Assembly: GCA_017416245.1 (NCBI GenBank)
Contig: JAFQCX010000021.1
Span: 1-64,000 of the forward strand
DNA from: Oscillospiraceae bacterium
GTDB lineage: Bacteria; Bacillota; Clostridia; Oscillospirales; Oscillospiraceae
Reading direction: 5' to 3'
DNA length: 64,000 nucleotides
The notes under the pieces are model-generated. The model did no database searches. It had not been told where the DNA came from and saw only the letters and a list, made by a program, of their open reading frames with translations. Shown here one piece after another: positions 25,525-33,811 of the stretch. Numbering within the stretch: position 1 is the stretch's first letter; each line of letters starts with the position of its first letter. Both the position numbers and the translations under genes were made by a program.

Positions 25525-27312
25525 CTATATGACGGTGAGCTCCTCACCGTAGTCTTGTTTCGTTTCCTGTTTCTTCTCCGCAGAGAATTGATATTGCCGG
25601 CTGCTATAAATCGGCTCATTGTCAAATACCACCTGCTCCCGCACCTCGTGGGCAATGGAAAGACCCATCATCTCGTCATCGTGGCCACCCTCCGGGGCTT
25701 CGATGCGCCCCTTCTCGTTGCGGGTGATGGTCAGCAGCTCTTCAATGGTTTCCCGGTCGTTAATGCTGTCCGGGTGCTCCCGCACCACCGTGACCAGCCG
25801 TGATATGATCGTGGGTCTTGTCAGCGAGGTGGTCTTAAAGCCAAACCGCTTTTCCGTCTTGTGCGTATAACTGTCCTGTACCGTCCGCACATACTGATTT
25901 GGGTATCCCAGCCGCTCCAGCTCCATAATGGGGTAGCTGTCAAAATTCGCCTCAATGCCAATCAGCGCCTGCTTGTAGTACATGCCTAAACAGTACATCT
26001 GTTTGGCGTATTGGTCCGCATCAAACTGGTGTTTCAGGTGAGCCACCTGTACCCCTGTTGCCGCATCCAGTACGTGGCCGGTGTAGCTGTCGCTACCTTC
26101 GCCGGCCGTGTCGCCGCCGATGCAGTACTTGGTGATTTTGGGCTGATTGGGAACGGCATAAATCTGGATATAGCCGTTCCGGTCGTTCACCCATTGGATG
26201 TTCCGAATTGCCAGCCCGTCGTAGTCGTAGGAAAAATACCCAACCTTGATGGGCTTGGGTATTTTGGCAAGCCGCCACATAAGGATTTCCGGGTCAAACA
26301 CATTCTTACCGGAGAGCAGGAACGCTTCTCTTGCCGAGCAGGGATATTCCTGCCGGATGAGGGTTTTGTCGATGTACTTTTCGTACTTGTTGTAATACCA
26401 AAACAGCTGCTCTGTCGAAAGACCCTTGTAGTCCTTCAGCCAGTGCAGCCGTTCCCATATCCATTCTTTGCGGGTGTCGATTTTCTGTAAAAATGCTTTC
26501 CTGTCTTTCTTGCTGATAATCGGTATGCGGTATTCCGGCGTCCGCCACCACTCGTAGAAGCAGTTGATGTGGGCGCCGCTGGACCACATCCTCTCATAGT
26601 CGTTAAAACCATTGGCAGTGCTCTCGAATATCTTGATGCAGTTGCGGGTCAGCGCTTCACCGATGGCCGCCTGCACCTTGGCGATTCCGTTTCGCCAGAA
26701 TGCGCACTCCGAGCCGTGTAGGAAGTTCACTGTGCGGGAACGACCCACATCCTTGGATGCCGTGTCCACCGCCCAGCTGCTGTTTATCTTGGAAAATAAC
26801 AACTGCTTGCGATTATTGAACTTTTCCGTGGGCTTCAGCACTTCCGGCAGCTGAGAATAAGGGAATTTTGCCTTGTTCTGGAAAATTGCCTCCGCGTTGA
26901 CGCTGACATCAGCCAGGGTGTAGCCTTGGAAGTTCCGATTCAGAATACTGCAGGCCAACTGATAGGCGGTGATGAGTGTGGTAAATCCCTGCTGACGCCC
27001 TTTCAGCACCAGCATAGATATTTCCGGGATCAGTCCCTTTTCAAAGTCGTCAATGGCCTTGTTGAGCCTTGCCAAAAAGTCCTTTTGCACTTCGTTGAAG
27101 AAGAAGGGCATGGTCTTTTGGTTTTTGTCCACAACCACAAAAACAAGCTCCACGAGCTTTTCAGGATTTTTCTTGATTTCCGCAAGCAAAACGCTGTCAG
27201 AAACGATCTCCTTGGCAACCGCATCCCGAAACCGCTTGTCTGTCTCTATGCTGTTGGTCTTTTCCCATTTGGCCCTTCGCGCGGCAATGAGTTCATCTGC
27301 CGTATAACTCAC
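25525..27312 (-). CDS. terL: terminase large subunit
   Basis: A 595-residue protein. The ATPase half has a Walker A-like KGRQQGFTT (about 104-112), a Walker B-like NFLHGSE (about 200-206) and a coupling motif FESTANG (about 237). The nuclease half has GGDTAGEGSD (about 407), GIEANFDS and a C-terminal GGHDDEMMG, giving the acidic residues of an RNase H-like nuclease. It packages DNA into proheads through the portal. Its GTG start overlaps the small-subunit stop by 4 bases. Confidence 0.92.
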   Translation of the reverse strand: MSYTADELIAARRAKWEKTNSIETDKRFRDAVAKEIVSDSVLLAEIKKNPEKLVELVFVVVDKNQKTMPFFFNEVQKDFLARLNKAIDDFEKGLIPEISMLVLKGRQQGFTTLITAYQLACSILNRNFQGYTLADVSVNAEAIFQNKAKFPYSQLPEVLKPTEKFNNRKQLLFSKINSSWAVDTASKDVGRSRTVNFLHGSECAFWRNGIAKVQAAIGEALTRNCIKIFESTANGFNDYERMWSSGAHINCFYEWWRTPEYRIPIISKKDRKAFLQKIDTRKEWIWERLHWLKDYKGLSTEQLFWYYNKYEKYIDKTLIRQEYPCSAREAFLLSGKNVFDPEILMWRLAKIPKPIKVGYFSYDYDGLAIRNIQWVNDRNGYIQIYAVPNQPKITKYCIGGDTAGEGSDSYTGHVLDAATGVQVAHLKHQFDADQYAKQMYCLGMYYKQALIGIEANFDSYPIMELERLGYPNQYVRTVQDSYTHKTEKRFGFKTTSLTRPTIISRLVTVVREHPDSINDRETIEELLTITRNEKGRIEAPEGGHDDEMMGLSIAHEVREQVVFDNEPIYSSRQYQFSAEKKQETKQDYGEELTVI

Positions 27313-27806
27313 AGAAAGTCCTCCAATTTGGCGCCGGCAGAGGCTTCCTCCCGCCGATCCTGCTTGTAGCCCCAGCTGTGTTCCAGCTCTACCACAATGC
27401 CCTTCACATCCCTGCCGCTGCGGCTAAGCAGCTGTTCGTGTGTCCAGGCAAAGATCTTATCCTCCGCATCCTCCACGATCTCCTGAAACTCTGGATATGT
27501 TTCCGGCTGATCCCGGTAATTGTCCCACGTGCTTCTGTGGATGCCAAGAAAACGAGCCAAACCGGCACGGCTTGGCTTTATCAGATATTCCGTTGTAAAC
27601 ACCTTTTCCCCAAGGCTGTTCTCCACCGGCACATATTCCACAATTGGATGGCCGTATTTGTCCAACTGACCCGTTGGTATCGGCTCTTTCACTTCTACCA
27701 CCCGGCTGATACTGGCAAAGTATCGGTCCACTGCTTTTCTCAGTGTTCGGGGTGTATAGGCTTTTGGCTGTCCCCGCTTTCCCAAGCAGCGCACCTCCTT
27801 TTTCAT
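27309..27806 (-). CDS. terS: terminase small subunit
   Basis: A 165-residue protein. Residues 5-25 are basic (KRGQPKAYTPRTLRKAV). A helix-turn-helix lies at about 78-98 (SRAGLARFLGIHRSTWDNYR), followed by helices that include FQEIVEDAEDKIFAW. It recognises the packaging site and recruits the large subunit, whose gene it overlaps. Confidence 0.85.
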   Translation of the reverse strand: MKKEVRCLGKRGQPKAYTPRTLRKAVDRYFASISRVVEVKEPIPTGQLDKYGHPIVEYVPVENSLGEKVFTTEYLIKPSRAGLARFLGIHRSTWDNYRDQPETYPEFQEIVEDAEDKIFAWTHEQLLSRSGRDVKGIVVELEHSWGYKQDRREEASAGAKLEDFL

Positions 27807-28088
27807 TTCGCGTTAATTGTACCCGCGCGTACACGCCCCCCTGCGTCCGCTATTGCCGAAGTATTCCCAAATCTTGTAGGGGCGAGCACTGCTCGTCCGC
27901 AATGCCAACCACCGCACCTTAGGCGAGACCTATCGCCCCGCCGCCAGGAGTGACTATTTCACAGCTTACCGCCCGAATATGCAAAAAAGCGAAATCCGCA
28001 GGCGCTTGGTACGCAGAATACCTGAAGCAGATACCTTCTCCGCTTCAGGTCTTTTTTCACACTGCCATCATAGCACATAAAAATGGCT
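27807..28088. other. non-coding gap with repeat and hairpin
   Basis: No gene is evident. It holds a GTAGGGGCGAGCACTGCTCGTCCGC repeat (27876-27900; the palindrome GCGAGCA/TGCTCG) and a hairpin ACCTGAAGC/GCTTCAGGT at 28020-28050 followed by a T run on the plus strand. The gap divides early from late genes, so the late promoter (minus) should be here, but I could not identify it. Confidence 0.6.
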
Positions 28089-28499
28089 CTAGTTTTCCAT
28101 CTTTTCAAAAAAACAGGTTCCCACCAGCAGAATAAACTCCCGATGATACCGAAAGGCTGTTGTTTTTGAACAGTTGATCCGCGCAGCAGCCCCTGTTACA
28201 GTGCACCTCTGCTTCCAAAACACCAAATCAATGAGTTTGAGCGCATCTTTTCCGTACACCTTCCCTTTTGTCAGCTCGATCGCCTTGGCAACCGCATCAT
28301 GCTCTGCCTGTTTTGTTCCCGGCAGTCTGCGCAGGGCAATATCCTCTGTTGTTCTGGACGCACCCCCGCCACCGGGCATCCCGGAAATATTGGCCGTCAC
28401 CTTCTGACTATGTAACTGCTCATACTCTCTATGCAGCTGTGGATATGCTCTTACCATCGCCTTGGCATAACTCCACCATCCATATCTTGGACTGCTCAC
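28089..28499 (-). CDS. ArpU-like phage regulator (candidate late-gene activator)
   Basis: A 136-residue protein. The C-terminal half has a sigma-70-region-4-like helix-turn-helix (LIDLVFWKQRCTVTGAAARI, then CSKTTAFRYHREF). Proteins of this size and position, just before the small terminase, are usually ArpU-family late regulators. Start is GTG after GGAGGGTTAG. The regulatory role is inferred. Confidence 0.6.
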   Translation of the reverse strand: MSSPRYGWWSYAKAMVRAYPQLHREYEQLHSQKVTANISGMPGGGGASRTTEDIALRRLPGTKQAEHDAVAKAIELTKGKVYGKDALKLIDLVFWKQRCTVTGAAARINCSKTTAFRYHREFILLVGTCFFEKMEN

Positions 28500-28528
28500 C
28501 CTTCTAACCCTCCTTTGGTTGTAAAACT

Positions 28529-29320
28529 TTACGCATTTTCGAGTTTTTCATAGCCGCCTCCCCGCGGCTCTTTTTCCTTCCCACGCACCACCTTCGGCGG
28601 CGCCTTTACATACTTAAAATATAGGTAACCATACCGATTGCTTTTGCTCTCCACCAATATGTAACCCTTGGGCGGTTTTGGCGGTTTCTGTTCTGAGTAC
28701 ACCCGTTTGATCTCTTCAGGCTTCTCCGCTTCCGGCTGTCTGGCCGTCTTGGTCATCCGCCACCGGTGGCCGCCCTGTTCCTCCGTCCAGTGCTCGAACA
28801 GATAGTTGGCAAGGCCTGTATAATCCTGCCCGTGGTCGACACCGTCATACCAGTTGTGTTCCCGTAAATTGTCAATGCGAACAACTGTTCCATATTTCCA
28901 TTGCTTGCGAATGTATTCCTCCAGAATGCCGTTGGAGAGCATGTGGAAATGAATACGGTTTGTGTGCTTGCCCCTGCCCATCACTAAGAAAATGACCGCA
29001 CTGGGATATTTATATAGAAGCCGCCGGATAAAGTTCTCACGGATCTGCCGAGCTTCCTCAAATGTATGTACTTCACTATCGTTATCAAAAGTCAACGTGC
29101 TGTATAAAGTACTCGGGGAGCAGTTGGCATTGACCAGCTGCGCAAACTTCCGCTTGGAGATCAGCAAGCTATGCTGCTTCCGCTCCTCGTCATTCTGAAA
29201 CCGAGGCTTTGGCGGCTTTGCTTTGGAAACGTCCCGCCCTCTTGGCGCCCACGTCCATTCCTTATATTCCATAACCGCCCCGGAAACTGTCCGCTGCCGT
29301 ACCCGTACTGCCGTTCCCAT
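28529..29320 (-). CDS. HUH-type replication initiator-like protein
   Basis: A 263-residue protein with the HUH motif IHFHM in the segment GRGKHTNRIHFHMLSN and a downstream Tyr-containing helix (QDYTGLANYLFEHW). This order is that of rolling-circle replication-associated proteins. I read it as a single-strand nickase that may initiate phage replication. The start at 29320 (MGTAVRVRQ) follows GGAGGAGAGAAA. An upstream ATG adds 31 residues that come from a repeat element and is rejected. Confidence 0.7.
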   Translation of the reverse strand: MGTAVRVRQRTVSGAVMEYKEWTWAPRGRDVSKAKPPKPRFQNDEERKQHSLLISKRKFAQLVNANCSPSTLYSTLTFDNDSEVHTFEEARQIRENFIRRLLYKYPSAVIFLVMGRGKHTNRIHFHMLSNGILEEYIRKQWKYGTVVRIDNLREHNWYDGVDHGQDYTGLANYLFEHWTEEQGGHRWRMTKTARQPEAEKPEEIKRVYSEQKPPKPPKGYILVESKSNRYGYLYFKYVKAPPKVVRGKEKEPRGGGYEKLENA

Positions 29321-29345
29321 TTTCTCTCCTCCTTTTGTTTTTCTC

Positions 29346-29417
29346 GTAGGGGACGGGTTTCCCATCCCGCCACCGTCTCCCCTGTCATTGCGAGGAGCAA
29401 AGCGACGTGGCAATCCC
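29346..29417. repeat. two interspersed repeats between early genes
   Basis: GTAGGGGACGGGTTTCCCATCCCGC (shared with 21263-21287, one change) is followed by the TCATTGCGAGG...GTGGCAATCCC repeat at 29384-29417 (shared with 23508-23546). They occupy the only sizeable gap in the early operon (29321-29491). Confidence 0.7.
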
Positions 29418-29491
29418 CATCGATTTCCCGCCTCGCTCGTAATCTCGTAACCTCTGTCATGGCGCCGAACTCTTCAGCGCCACGGCACAAA

Positions 29492-29791
29492 TCACGCTTT
29501 GTGCTTTTTCCCGTAATTATGTATCTGCTCCCACCGGGACAAAAACCATTCCTTCCAGGCAACGCAACCTTTATTGCCGCATTCCTCCGGTTTCGCCACC
29601 CGCGTGCAGCTCTCACAGGGAGACCCTGCCTTCACCACCACAGCTTCATCGTATACGCCGCTCAAATCTACCGTGCCATCCACACACCGTCGTGCGATTT
29701 CCTGCATCAGCAGATAGCATTCCTTGTTGTCCGTTTCAAATTGCAGCCGGTATTTCCCGCCACCAACTTTTGTATTAAATCCAGTCGCCAT
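29492..29791 (-). CDS. small Cys-rich phage protein
   Basis: A 99-residue protein. The C-terminal half has CESCTRVAKPEECGNKGC, a four-Cys pattern that could bind zinc, followed by a Trp-rich helix (WKEWFLSRWEQI). It is in the early operon. No family recognised. Confidence 0.65.
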   Translation of the reverse strand: MATGFNTKVGGGKYRLQFETDNKECYLLMQEIARRCVDGTVDLSGVYDEAVVVKAGSPCESCTRVAKPEECGNKGCVAWKEWFLSRWEQIHNYGKKHKA

Positions 29792-29805
29792 AACTTTTTC
29801 ATCCT

Positions 29806-30522
29806 TTATCGAATCACAACCACCGTACCGGCGTTGATCAAGTCTTCCAGCTCACCTTCAAAATAGGCCGCCACGTTCCGGGTAGCTTCCAGCTTCCATA
29901 CACCGCCATCTGCCTGATAGAAACCGATCTCCCCACGCTCATTGATGCGGAGAAGGAATTCACTGGCAGGCTGCGCGACCTCAACAAACGTCCGGAAGGG
30001 CTGCAGGGTCACTCTGGGTTTCACCGTCACCATAGAATTCAGCGCAATGCCGGACCGGGCCTCTACCTGCTGTGTCACGCCATTGTCAGAGGATGTAACC
30101 CGGCTCTCATTGCTGATGCTGCCCAGCAGCTGCAGCAAATAGTCTGTTTCATCGTTGGGGATATAGAGGCTGCGCAGCTCAATGACCGCCCTCTCATAAT
30201 CCATAAATCTGTCCGTGGTAACAGCCGGCGTGTCGGCAGCGCACCTGTACAGATACAATCGGTCTTCGTCACTGTCCAGGGAAGTAAATACAGCAATGTT
30301 TCTGTAATCCTTCACCTGAATAAATATCTGCTGACCCACGTGCTCTGCCTCGTTGCGGACCATCTTACAGACGCTGTCCAGTCCGGTCAGTTCGATGCAC
30401 TTAGGCATAGGCTTCCTGTCCTGAATATGTACCAGCTGATGGTTGGAATAAACGGAGCCGTCCACCTCAACAGTAGTGGGAGCTGCCAGCTCCACAATGC
30501 GGTTTGCAAATTCTTTCAACAT
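29806..30522 (-). CDS. unknown early phage protein
   Basis: A 238-residue protein of mixed alpha/beta type with no motif I recognise. It is followed downstream by the Cys-rich protein and preceded by a replication-terminator-like gene. Context suggests a role in replication or recombination. Start ATG has a GGGGGAAAC site. Confidence 0.6.
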   Translation of the reverse strand: MLKEFANRIVELAAPTTVEVDGSVYSNHQLVHIQDRKPMPKCIELTGLDSVCKMVRNEAEHVGQQIFIQVKDYRNIAVFTSLDSDEDRLYLYRCAADTPAVTTDRFMDYERAVIELRSLYIPNDETDYLLQLLGSISNESRVTSSDNGVTQQVEARSGIALNSMVTVKPRVTLQPFRTFVEVAQPASEFLLRINERGEIGFYQADGGVWKLEATRNVAAYFEGELEDLINAGTVVVIR

Positions 30523-30534
30523 AATGTTTCCCCC

Positions 30535-30906
30535 TTATTTTTGTGCGGCAATTTTCAGAATTTTGGGTGCTTCCTGCTCTGTGCCGGTCATACTCATCTG
30601 ACCGGGCACCTGCGGAACGATCTCTGCCAGCATCATTTCGCCGTTGCCATCGGCTGTGATCACCAGCGATGTGTCAATGGGAGTAGCAGGCGCCAACGTT
30701 GATTTTGCGGAAGCCTCGACCTTTACCACCCGCCGATCCACATCGGTAGTCATTGTAATGGTCAGCACGACCTTTCTTTTAGTCTTGGCTTCTGTGTTCA
30801 TATCCAGCAGATTGTCAACTACCCGGGTGACCTCGTAGTCAACTCGCTCCTGAATTGCGCCCTTTGCCATCTGCAAAAGGCTGCTTCTTTGCTCATTGGT
30901 TGTCAT
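30535..30906 (-). CDS. replication-terminator-like phage protein
   Basis: A 123-residue protein. The order of features (an ALxExxxxxxxxVxDNxxDxNT helix, then KRKVVLTITMTTDVDRR, then STLAPATPIDTSLVI) matches small phage proteins usually annotated as replication terminator. The ATG at 30906 has AGGAGGAAATCAA; an ATG nine codons upstream has no site. The family name is recalled and the function unproven. Confidence 0.6.
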   Translation of the reverse strand: MTTNEQRSSLLQMAKGAIQERVDYEVTRVVDNLLDMNTEAKTKRKVVLTITMTTDVDRRVVKVEASAKSTLAPATPIDTSLVITADGNGEMMLAEIVPQVPGQMSMTGTEQEAPKILKIAAQK

Positions 30907-30929
30907 TTGATTTCCTCCTGTTTCATTTG

Positions 30930-31244
30930 TCATTTTTTTAAGCCTTCGTCCATCTTTGCACCGCAGTATTTGCAGAACACCGCATCACGGTCAATATCGC
31001 TATAACACGCAGTACACATAAGTCCAGTCTCACTTATTGCACTTTCCGTTTTTCTTGCGTGTACCACTTCCACGGCATCCACGGTGGGGGCTTTGCAAAT
31101 TGTCCTAAGTATCTCATCACGATATTTTTCCGCAAATTCCAAAAGCAAGGTTTTGCCGTTCCGCATACCAGTTACGCGAAAACGAAGCTCACATATCTTT
31201 TCTGCCACCTCTTTGGCGTCAATCAGCCGCTTTTCGTTTTCCAT
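30930..31244 (-). CDS. zinc-ribbon phage protein (paralog 1)
   Basis: A 104-residue protein. It has the RLIDAKEV start common to this family, the KAPTVDAVEVVHAR linker, and a C-terminal ribbon CxxC...CKYCGAKMD with four Cys. Paralogs follow upstream at 31295 and 31620. Function unknown; possibly nucleic-acid or protein binding. Confidence 0.75.
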   Translation of the reverse strand: MENEKRLIDAKEVAEKICELRFRVTGMRNGKTLLLEFAEKYRDEILRTICKAPTVDAVEVVHARKTESAISETGLMCTACYSDIDRDAVFCKYCGAKMDEGLKK

Positions 31245-31302
31245 ATCGAACCGCCTTCCAATCGCAATTACAATGGTCGCAGTTTGAACATCTTTTAAGC
31301 AT
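31219..31302 (-). CDS. 27-residue Cys-rich peptide (candidate)
   Basis: Begins MLKRCSNCDHCNCD and overlaps the start of the zinc-ribbon gene at 31244. It has a GGAGGG site identical in context to those of the larger paralogs. It may be a decayed paralog or a translational-coupling leader. Confidence 0.35.
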   Translation of the reverse strand: MLKRCSNCDHCNCDWKAVRYGKRKAAD

Positions 31303-31627
31303 CCTCATTCCCTCCGTCCATCTTTGCACCGCAATCCTCACAGTATGTTGCCCGGTATTCATCCCAACCGTGTTCTTCGCCGCAGTTGGAGCAAACGACG
31401 ACATCGCCATCCTTTATCCACCTTGCATGTACCACTTCAACGGCACCCACGGTGGGGGCATCTTCCTCCCTCCTGTTCCACGCCTCGACCGCTTCTTCTT
31501 TCGGCAACGGGAGGCTTTGCTCGCAACAGAAGCCCGTGCATCTTATATAGCCGATTAATTGTTTTTCGTTGACCGATATATACACCGCCTTCCTGCCACA
31601 AAACGGACAAGATTTCAATTCAGGCAT
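31295..31627 (-). CDS. Lar-like / zinc-ribbon phage protein (paralog 2)
   Basis: A 110-residue protein beginning MPELKSCPFCGRKAVY, the opening pattern of Lar-type restriction-alleviation proteins, and ending in a second ribbon (CSNCGEE, then YCEDCGAKMDGG). The last residues repeat those of paralog 3. The ATG at 31627 lies inside the stop region of the upstream gene, with GGAGGG 7 bases before it. Confidence 0.7.
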   Translation of the reverse strand: MPELKSCPFCGRKAVYISVNEKQLIGYIRCTGFCCEQSLPLPKEEAVEAWNRREEDAPTVGAVEVVHARWIKDGDVVVCSNCGEEHGWDEYRATYCEDCGAKMDGGNEDA

Positions 31628-31931
31628 CCTCATTCCCTCCGTCCATCTTTGCACCGCAGTTGGGGCAGTAGTTGGATTCTTTACCTACAGTTATTCTTTG
31701 CCCACATTTGGAACATTTGCGGTAAATATGTGGCTTGTAGTCTGCCGAAATCCACTTTCCGTGTACCACTTCCACGGCATCCACGGCGGGGGCATTCTCA
31801 ATTTCCGTTATTATCGTAGCTACCCCACATAGAAAGTCATATCCGCTTTTGTTTGGCATAGGATTTGCAAACTTGTCCAGTTCTCCAAGCAGCGCATCAG
31901 CATCAATCAGCCGCTTATCGTCCTTGTTCAT
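31620..31931 (-). CDS. zinc-ribbon phage protein (paralog 3)
   Basis: A 103-residue protein. It has the RLIDADALLGEL start, the NAPAVDAVEVVHGKW linker and a C-terminal CxxCG...YCPNCGAKMDGG. The ATG at 31931 (MNKDDKRL) follows GGAGGACCA and is preferred over a longer upstream frame. Confidence 0.75.
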   Translation of the reverse strand: MNKDDKRLIDADALLGELDKFANPMPNKSGYDFLCGVATIITEIENAPAVDAVEVVHGKWISADYKPHIYRKCSKCGQRITVGKESNYCPNCGAKMDGGNEDA

Positions 31932-32035
31932 TGGTCCTCCCTCCTGTCGCAATCCCCGGACATTTTGAGGCAGACCCATACGGTACCCACCACAATGGCA
32001 ATTACTATAAGAACGCAAACCTTGATTATTTTCAT
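31928..32035 (-). CDS. 35-residue membrane peptide
   Basis: A single transmembrane segment (IIKVCVLIVIAIVVGTVWV) followed by a charged tail. A strong GAGGAGG site precedes the ATG, and the stop overlaps the next gene by 4 bases. Too short for automated prediction but well placed. Confidence 0.6.
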   Translation of the reverse strand: MKIIKVCVLIVIAIVVGTVWVCLKMSGDCDRREDQ

Positions 32036-32049
32036 TGAGATCCTCCTCG

Positions 32050-32256
32050 TTATTTCTTTCTGTTCCTGCCGTGCCTTCTTATGGCACGGAAAGCGCCGTA
32101 AGACTTCTGCATATAAATGCCGTTCCTCACCGCGCTTTTCTTGTCCTCAACGGCTTTCCGTCTGTCATACTCTGCCCTTTCCTCTATGTACTCCGGGCAG
32201 TGGTCATGGCACCCGGGATACCGCTTCGGCGCCACACAACCAGTACAGCACTTCAC
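32050..32256 (-). CDS. small Cys/His-rich early protein
   Basis: A 68-residue protein with CCTGCVAPKRYPGCHDHC near the N-terminus (likely zinc-binding) and a basic C-terminus (IRRHGRNRKK). Start is GTG at 32256, overlapping the upstream stop, after GGAGGAG. Confidence 0.6.
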   Translation of the reverse strand: MKCCTGCVAPKRYPGCHDHCPEYIEERAEYDRRKAVEDKKSAVRNGIYMQKSYGAFRAIRRHGRNRKK

Positions 32257-32645
32257 CGTCCCAACTCCTCCACATAACACCAGCTCTGCGGCGGTCTTGA
32301 CAGACCAAACTCCGAAATGTGCCGCACCTTATATCCCGGCGTGGAGCAGTAGTCAATCATATCGGTAACATCCCAAAACCACACCTGCCCGTCGCCGGCA
32401 TAAGCCTCCGCCACAGACATCGGTATACAAGCCTTCATTACCTCAACGGGATATATCCTTGGCAAGCACCTAGCCGGTTCACGCACAACAAACTCCGCTA
32501 ATATCCTGCCGCCGCTTTGGCTTTGGCAGCACAGCACGCGGAACGGTGTCTCCTTTGGGCAGGTCTTCCGCATTTCGTTGGTCTTCTTGCCGGATCTTAT
32601 ATTGCTTAAATGCCCTTCCTTGATAGTGGCAATAATCGTTTTCAC
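32253..32645 (-). CDS. ASCH-domain (PUA-like) protein
   Basis: A 130-residue protein. Residues 1-60 (IKEGHLSNIRSGKKTNEMRK, then RVLCCQSQSGGRILAEF) match phage ASCH proteins that bind nucleic acids. The rest is a short extension. It is encoded in the early operon, with 4-base overlap to the following gene. Confidence 0.75.
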   Translation of the reverse strand: MKTIIATIKEGHLSNIRSGKKTNEMRKTCPKETPFRVLCCQSQSGGRILAEFVVREPARCLPRIYPVEVMKACIPMSVAEAYAGDGQVWFWDVTDMIDYCSTPGYKVRHISEFGLSRPPQSWCYVEELGR

Positions 32646-32804
32646 CTATTCGCCCTCCTCCAAGAACGCAATCAGAACGGCCTTACACCACATACCTGTG
32701 GTTGCCATCCACAAAAGCAGCTTCCATTTGGACGGAAGCTCAATCAAGCGATCGTCCTTGGCGCCCATCCGCCGGAAGGTGATTAAAAAACTTCCCCGTT
32801 TCAT
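32646..32804 (-). CDS. 52-residue early protein
   Basis: A small protein (MKRGSFLITFRRMGAKDDR, then LLLWMATTGMWCKAVLIAFL), with a basic N-terminus and a hydrophobic C-terminal helix. Its start overlaps the upstream stop (ATGA). Function unknown. Confidence 0.55.
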   Translation of the reverse strand: MKRGSFLITFRRMGAKDDRLIELPSKWKLLLWMATTGMWCKAVLIAFLEEGE

Positions 32805-33811
32805 CCCAATTCCCTCATCCACTGCTCCAGCACCGCCACGGTGGCCTGCTTCAGACTCTCCCCCATAGCCGGGTCAACCTCCGCCACCGTCTTTCTTGCG
32901 TCATTCATTTTGTTAAAGGTCTGCTGAACATCCTCAAACAGCGTGCGGAACACCGCCACATCCGGATTTGCCATCTTGACTTCCTGCTGAGCCGCCTGCA
33001 GCTTTTTCTCCATCTGCGCCAGCTCCTGTGTAGCCCGCTTCTTCTCATCCTCCGCATCCTGCGCAGCCTTCTGCGCCTTCTCCAGCTGTCCTTGGATTTT
33101 CTTGGTTTCCTTTTCCGCCTTCTCGGCAGCAGTCTTGGTAGCCGCCTCCTCAGCCTCGGCCCGGAGTTTTTCCATCACGTCCTTGGGAACGACGGGATTT
33201 TCCTGCGCCTTTTTCAGCTGTTCCTTTACCTTCTGCTCCGCTTCCTGCGCCTTCTGAAGCAGCCCCTCCAGCCGCTCCACTTCCTGTTTCCGACTGTCGC
33301 ACTCCTTCTCCGCATCCGCAAGCAGTTCCTCCACTTCCTCTTTTTCACTTTTGGCGTCCGTCAATTCTGTCTGCAGCTGATTGATTTGGGTGTCCTGCTC
33401 CTCGCGCTGCCGGATCAGCTCCTGGATATCCCGGGTGGACTTGTTGGCCACGTCGTTTTCCTCCGCAAACTGTTCCCGTTCCTCTGCCGGCACGCTAAGC
33501 AGTGCCAGCGCTTGGGTGTAGCTCAGATTGGCAAACGTTTGGGAATTTGCAAAATTATCAAACAGAGAATCCTGCCCACTGCCGTATTCCCGATAAAGCT
33601 TCATCAGGTTATCGGCTGTGGACTGGGAATAATCCACCCGCTCCTGTAAGTACTTGCCCCACTCCCCGTGGGGAATCATCGACTTTACTTCCGTGAGCCG
33701 GCGCCCCAGCTCAATGGCGGCAGTGATCAGCACCTGCTGTGTCTGCCGCTTAATCGTGACGATCTCCGCTGTCACGATATCAACATCTCTAACCGTTACC
33801 ATTTCACTCAT
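32801..33811 (-). CDS. DUF3102 coiled-coil protein
   Basis: A 336-residue protein. Residues 1-125 match DUF3102 (IELGRRLTEVKSMIPHGEW, then YSQSTADNLMKLYREYG), a helical domain found in phage and plasmid proteins with ParB-like contexts. Residues 130-290 are one long charged coiled coil. It lies next to the PcfJ-like gene. DNA binding or filament formation is possible. Confidence 0.75.
   Translation of the reverse strand: MSEMVTVRDVDIVTAEIVTIKRQTQQVLITAAIELGRRLTEVKSMIPHGEWGKYLQERVDYSQSTADNLMKLYREYGSGQDSLFDNFANSQTFANLSYTQALALLSVPAEEREQFAEENDVANKSTRDIQELIRQREEQDTQINQLQTELTDAKSEKEEVEELLADAEKECDSRKQEVERLEGLLQKAQEAEQKVKEQLKKAQENPVVPKDVMEKLRAEAEEAATKTAAEKAEKETKKIQGQLEKAQKAAQDAEDEKKRATQELAQMEKKLQAAQQEVKMANPDVAVFRTLFEDVQQTFNKMNDARKTVAEVDPAMGESLKQATVAVLEQWMRELG

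Noticed and set aside
24571..25803. 410-codon plus-strand frame
   Set aside because: Antisense to portal and terminase genes with clear motifs.
29161..29866. Overlapping frames on both strands in the early operon gap
   Set aside because: They run through two interspersed repeats and the ends of well-supported genes; no ribosome site.
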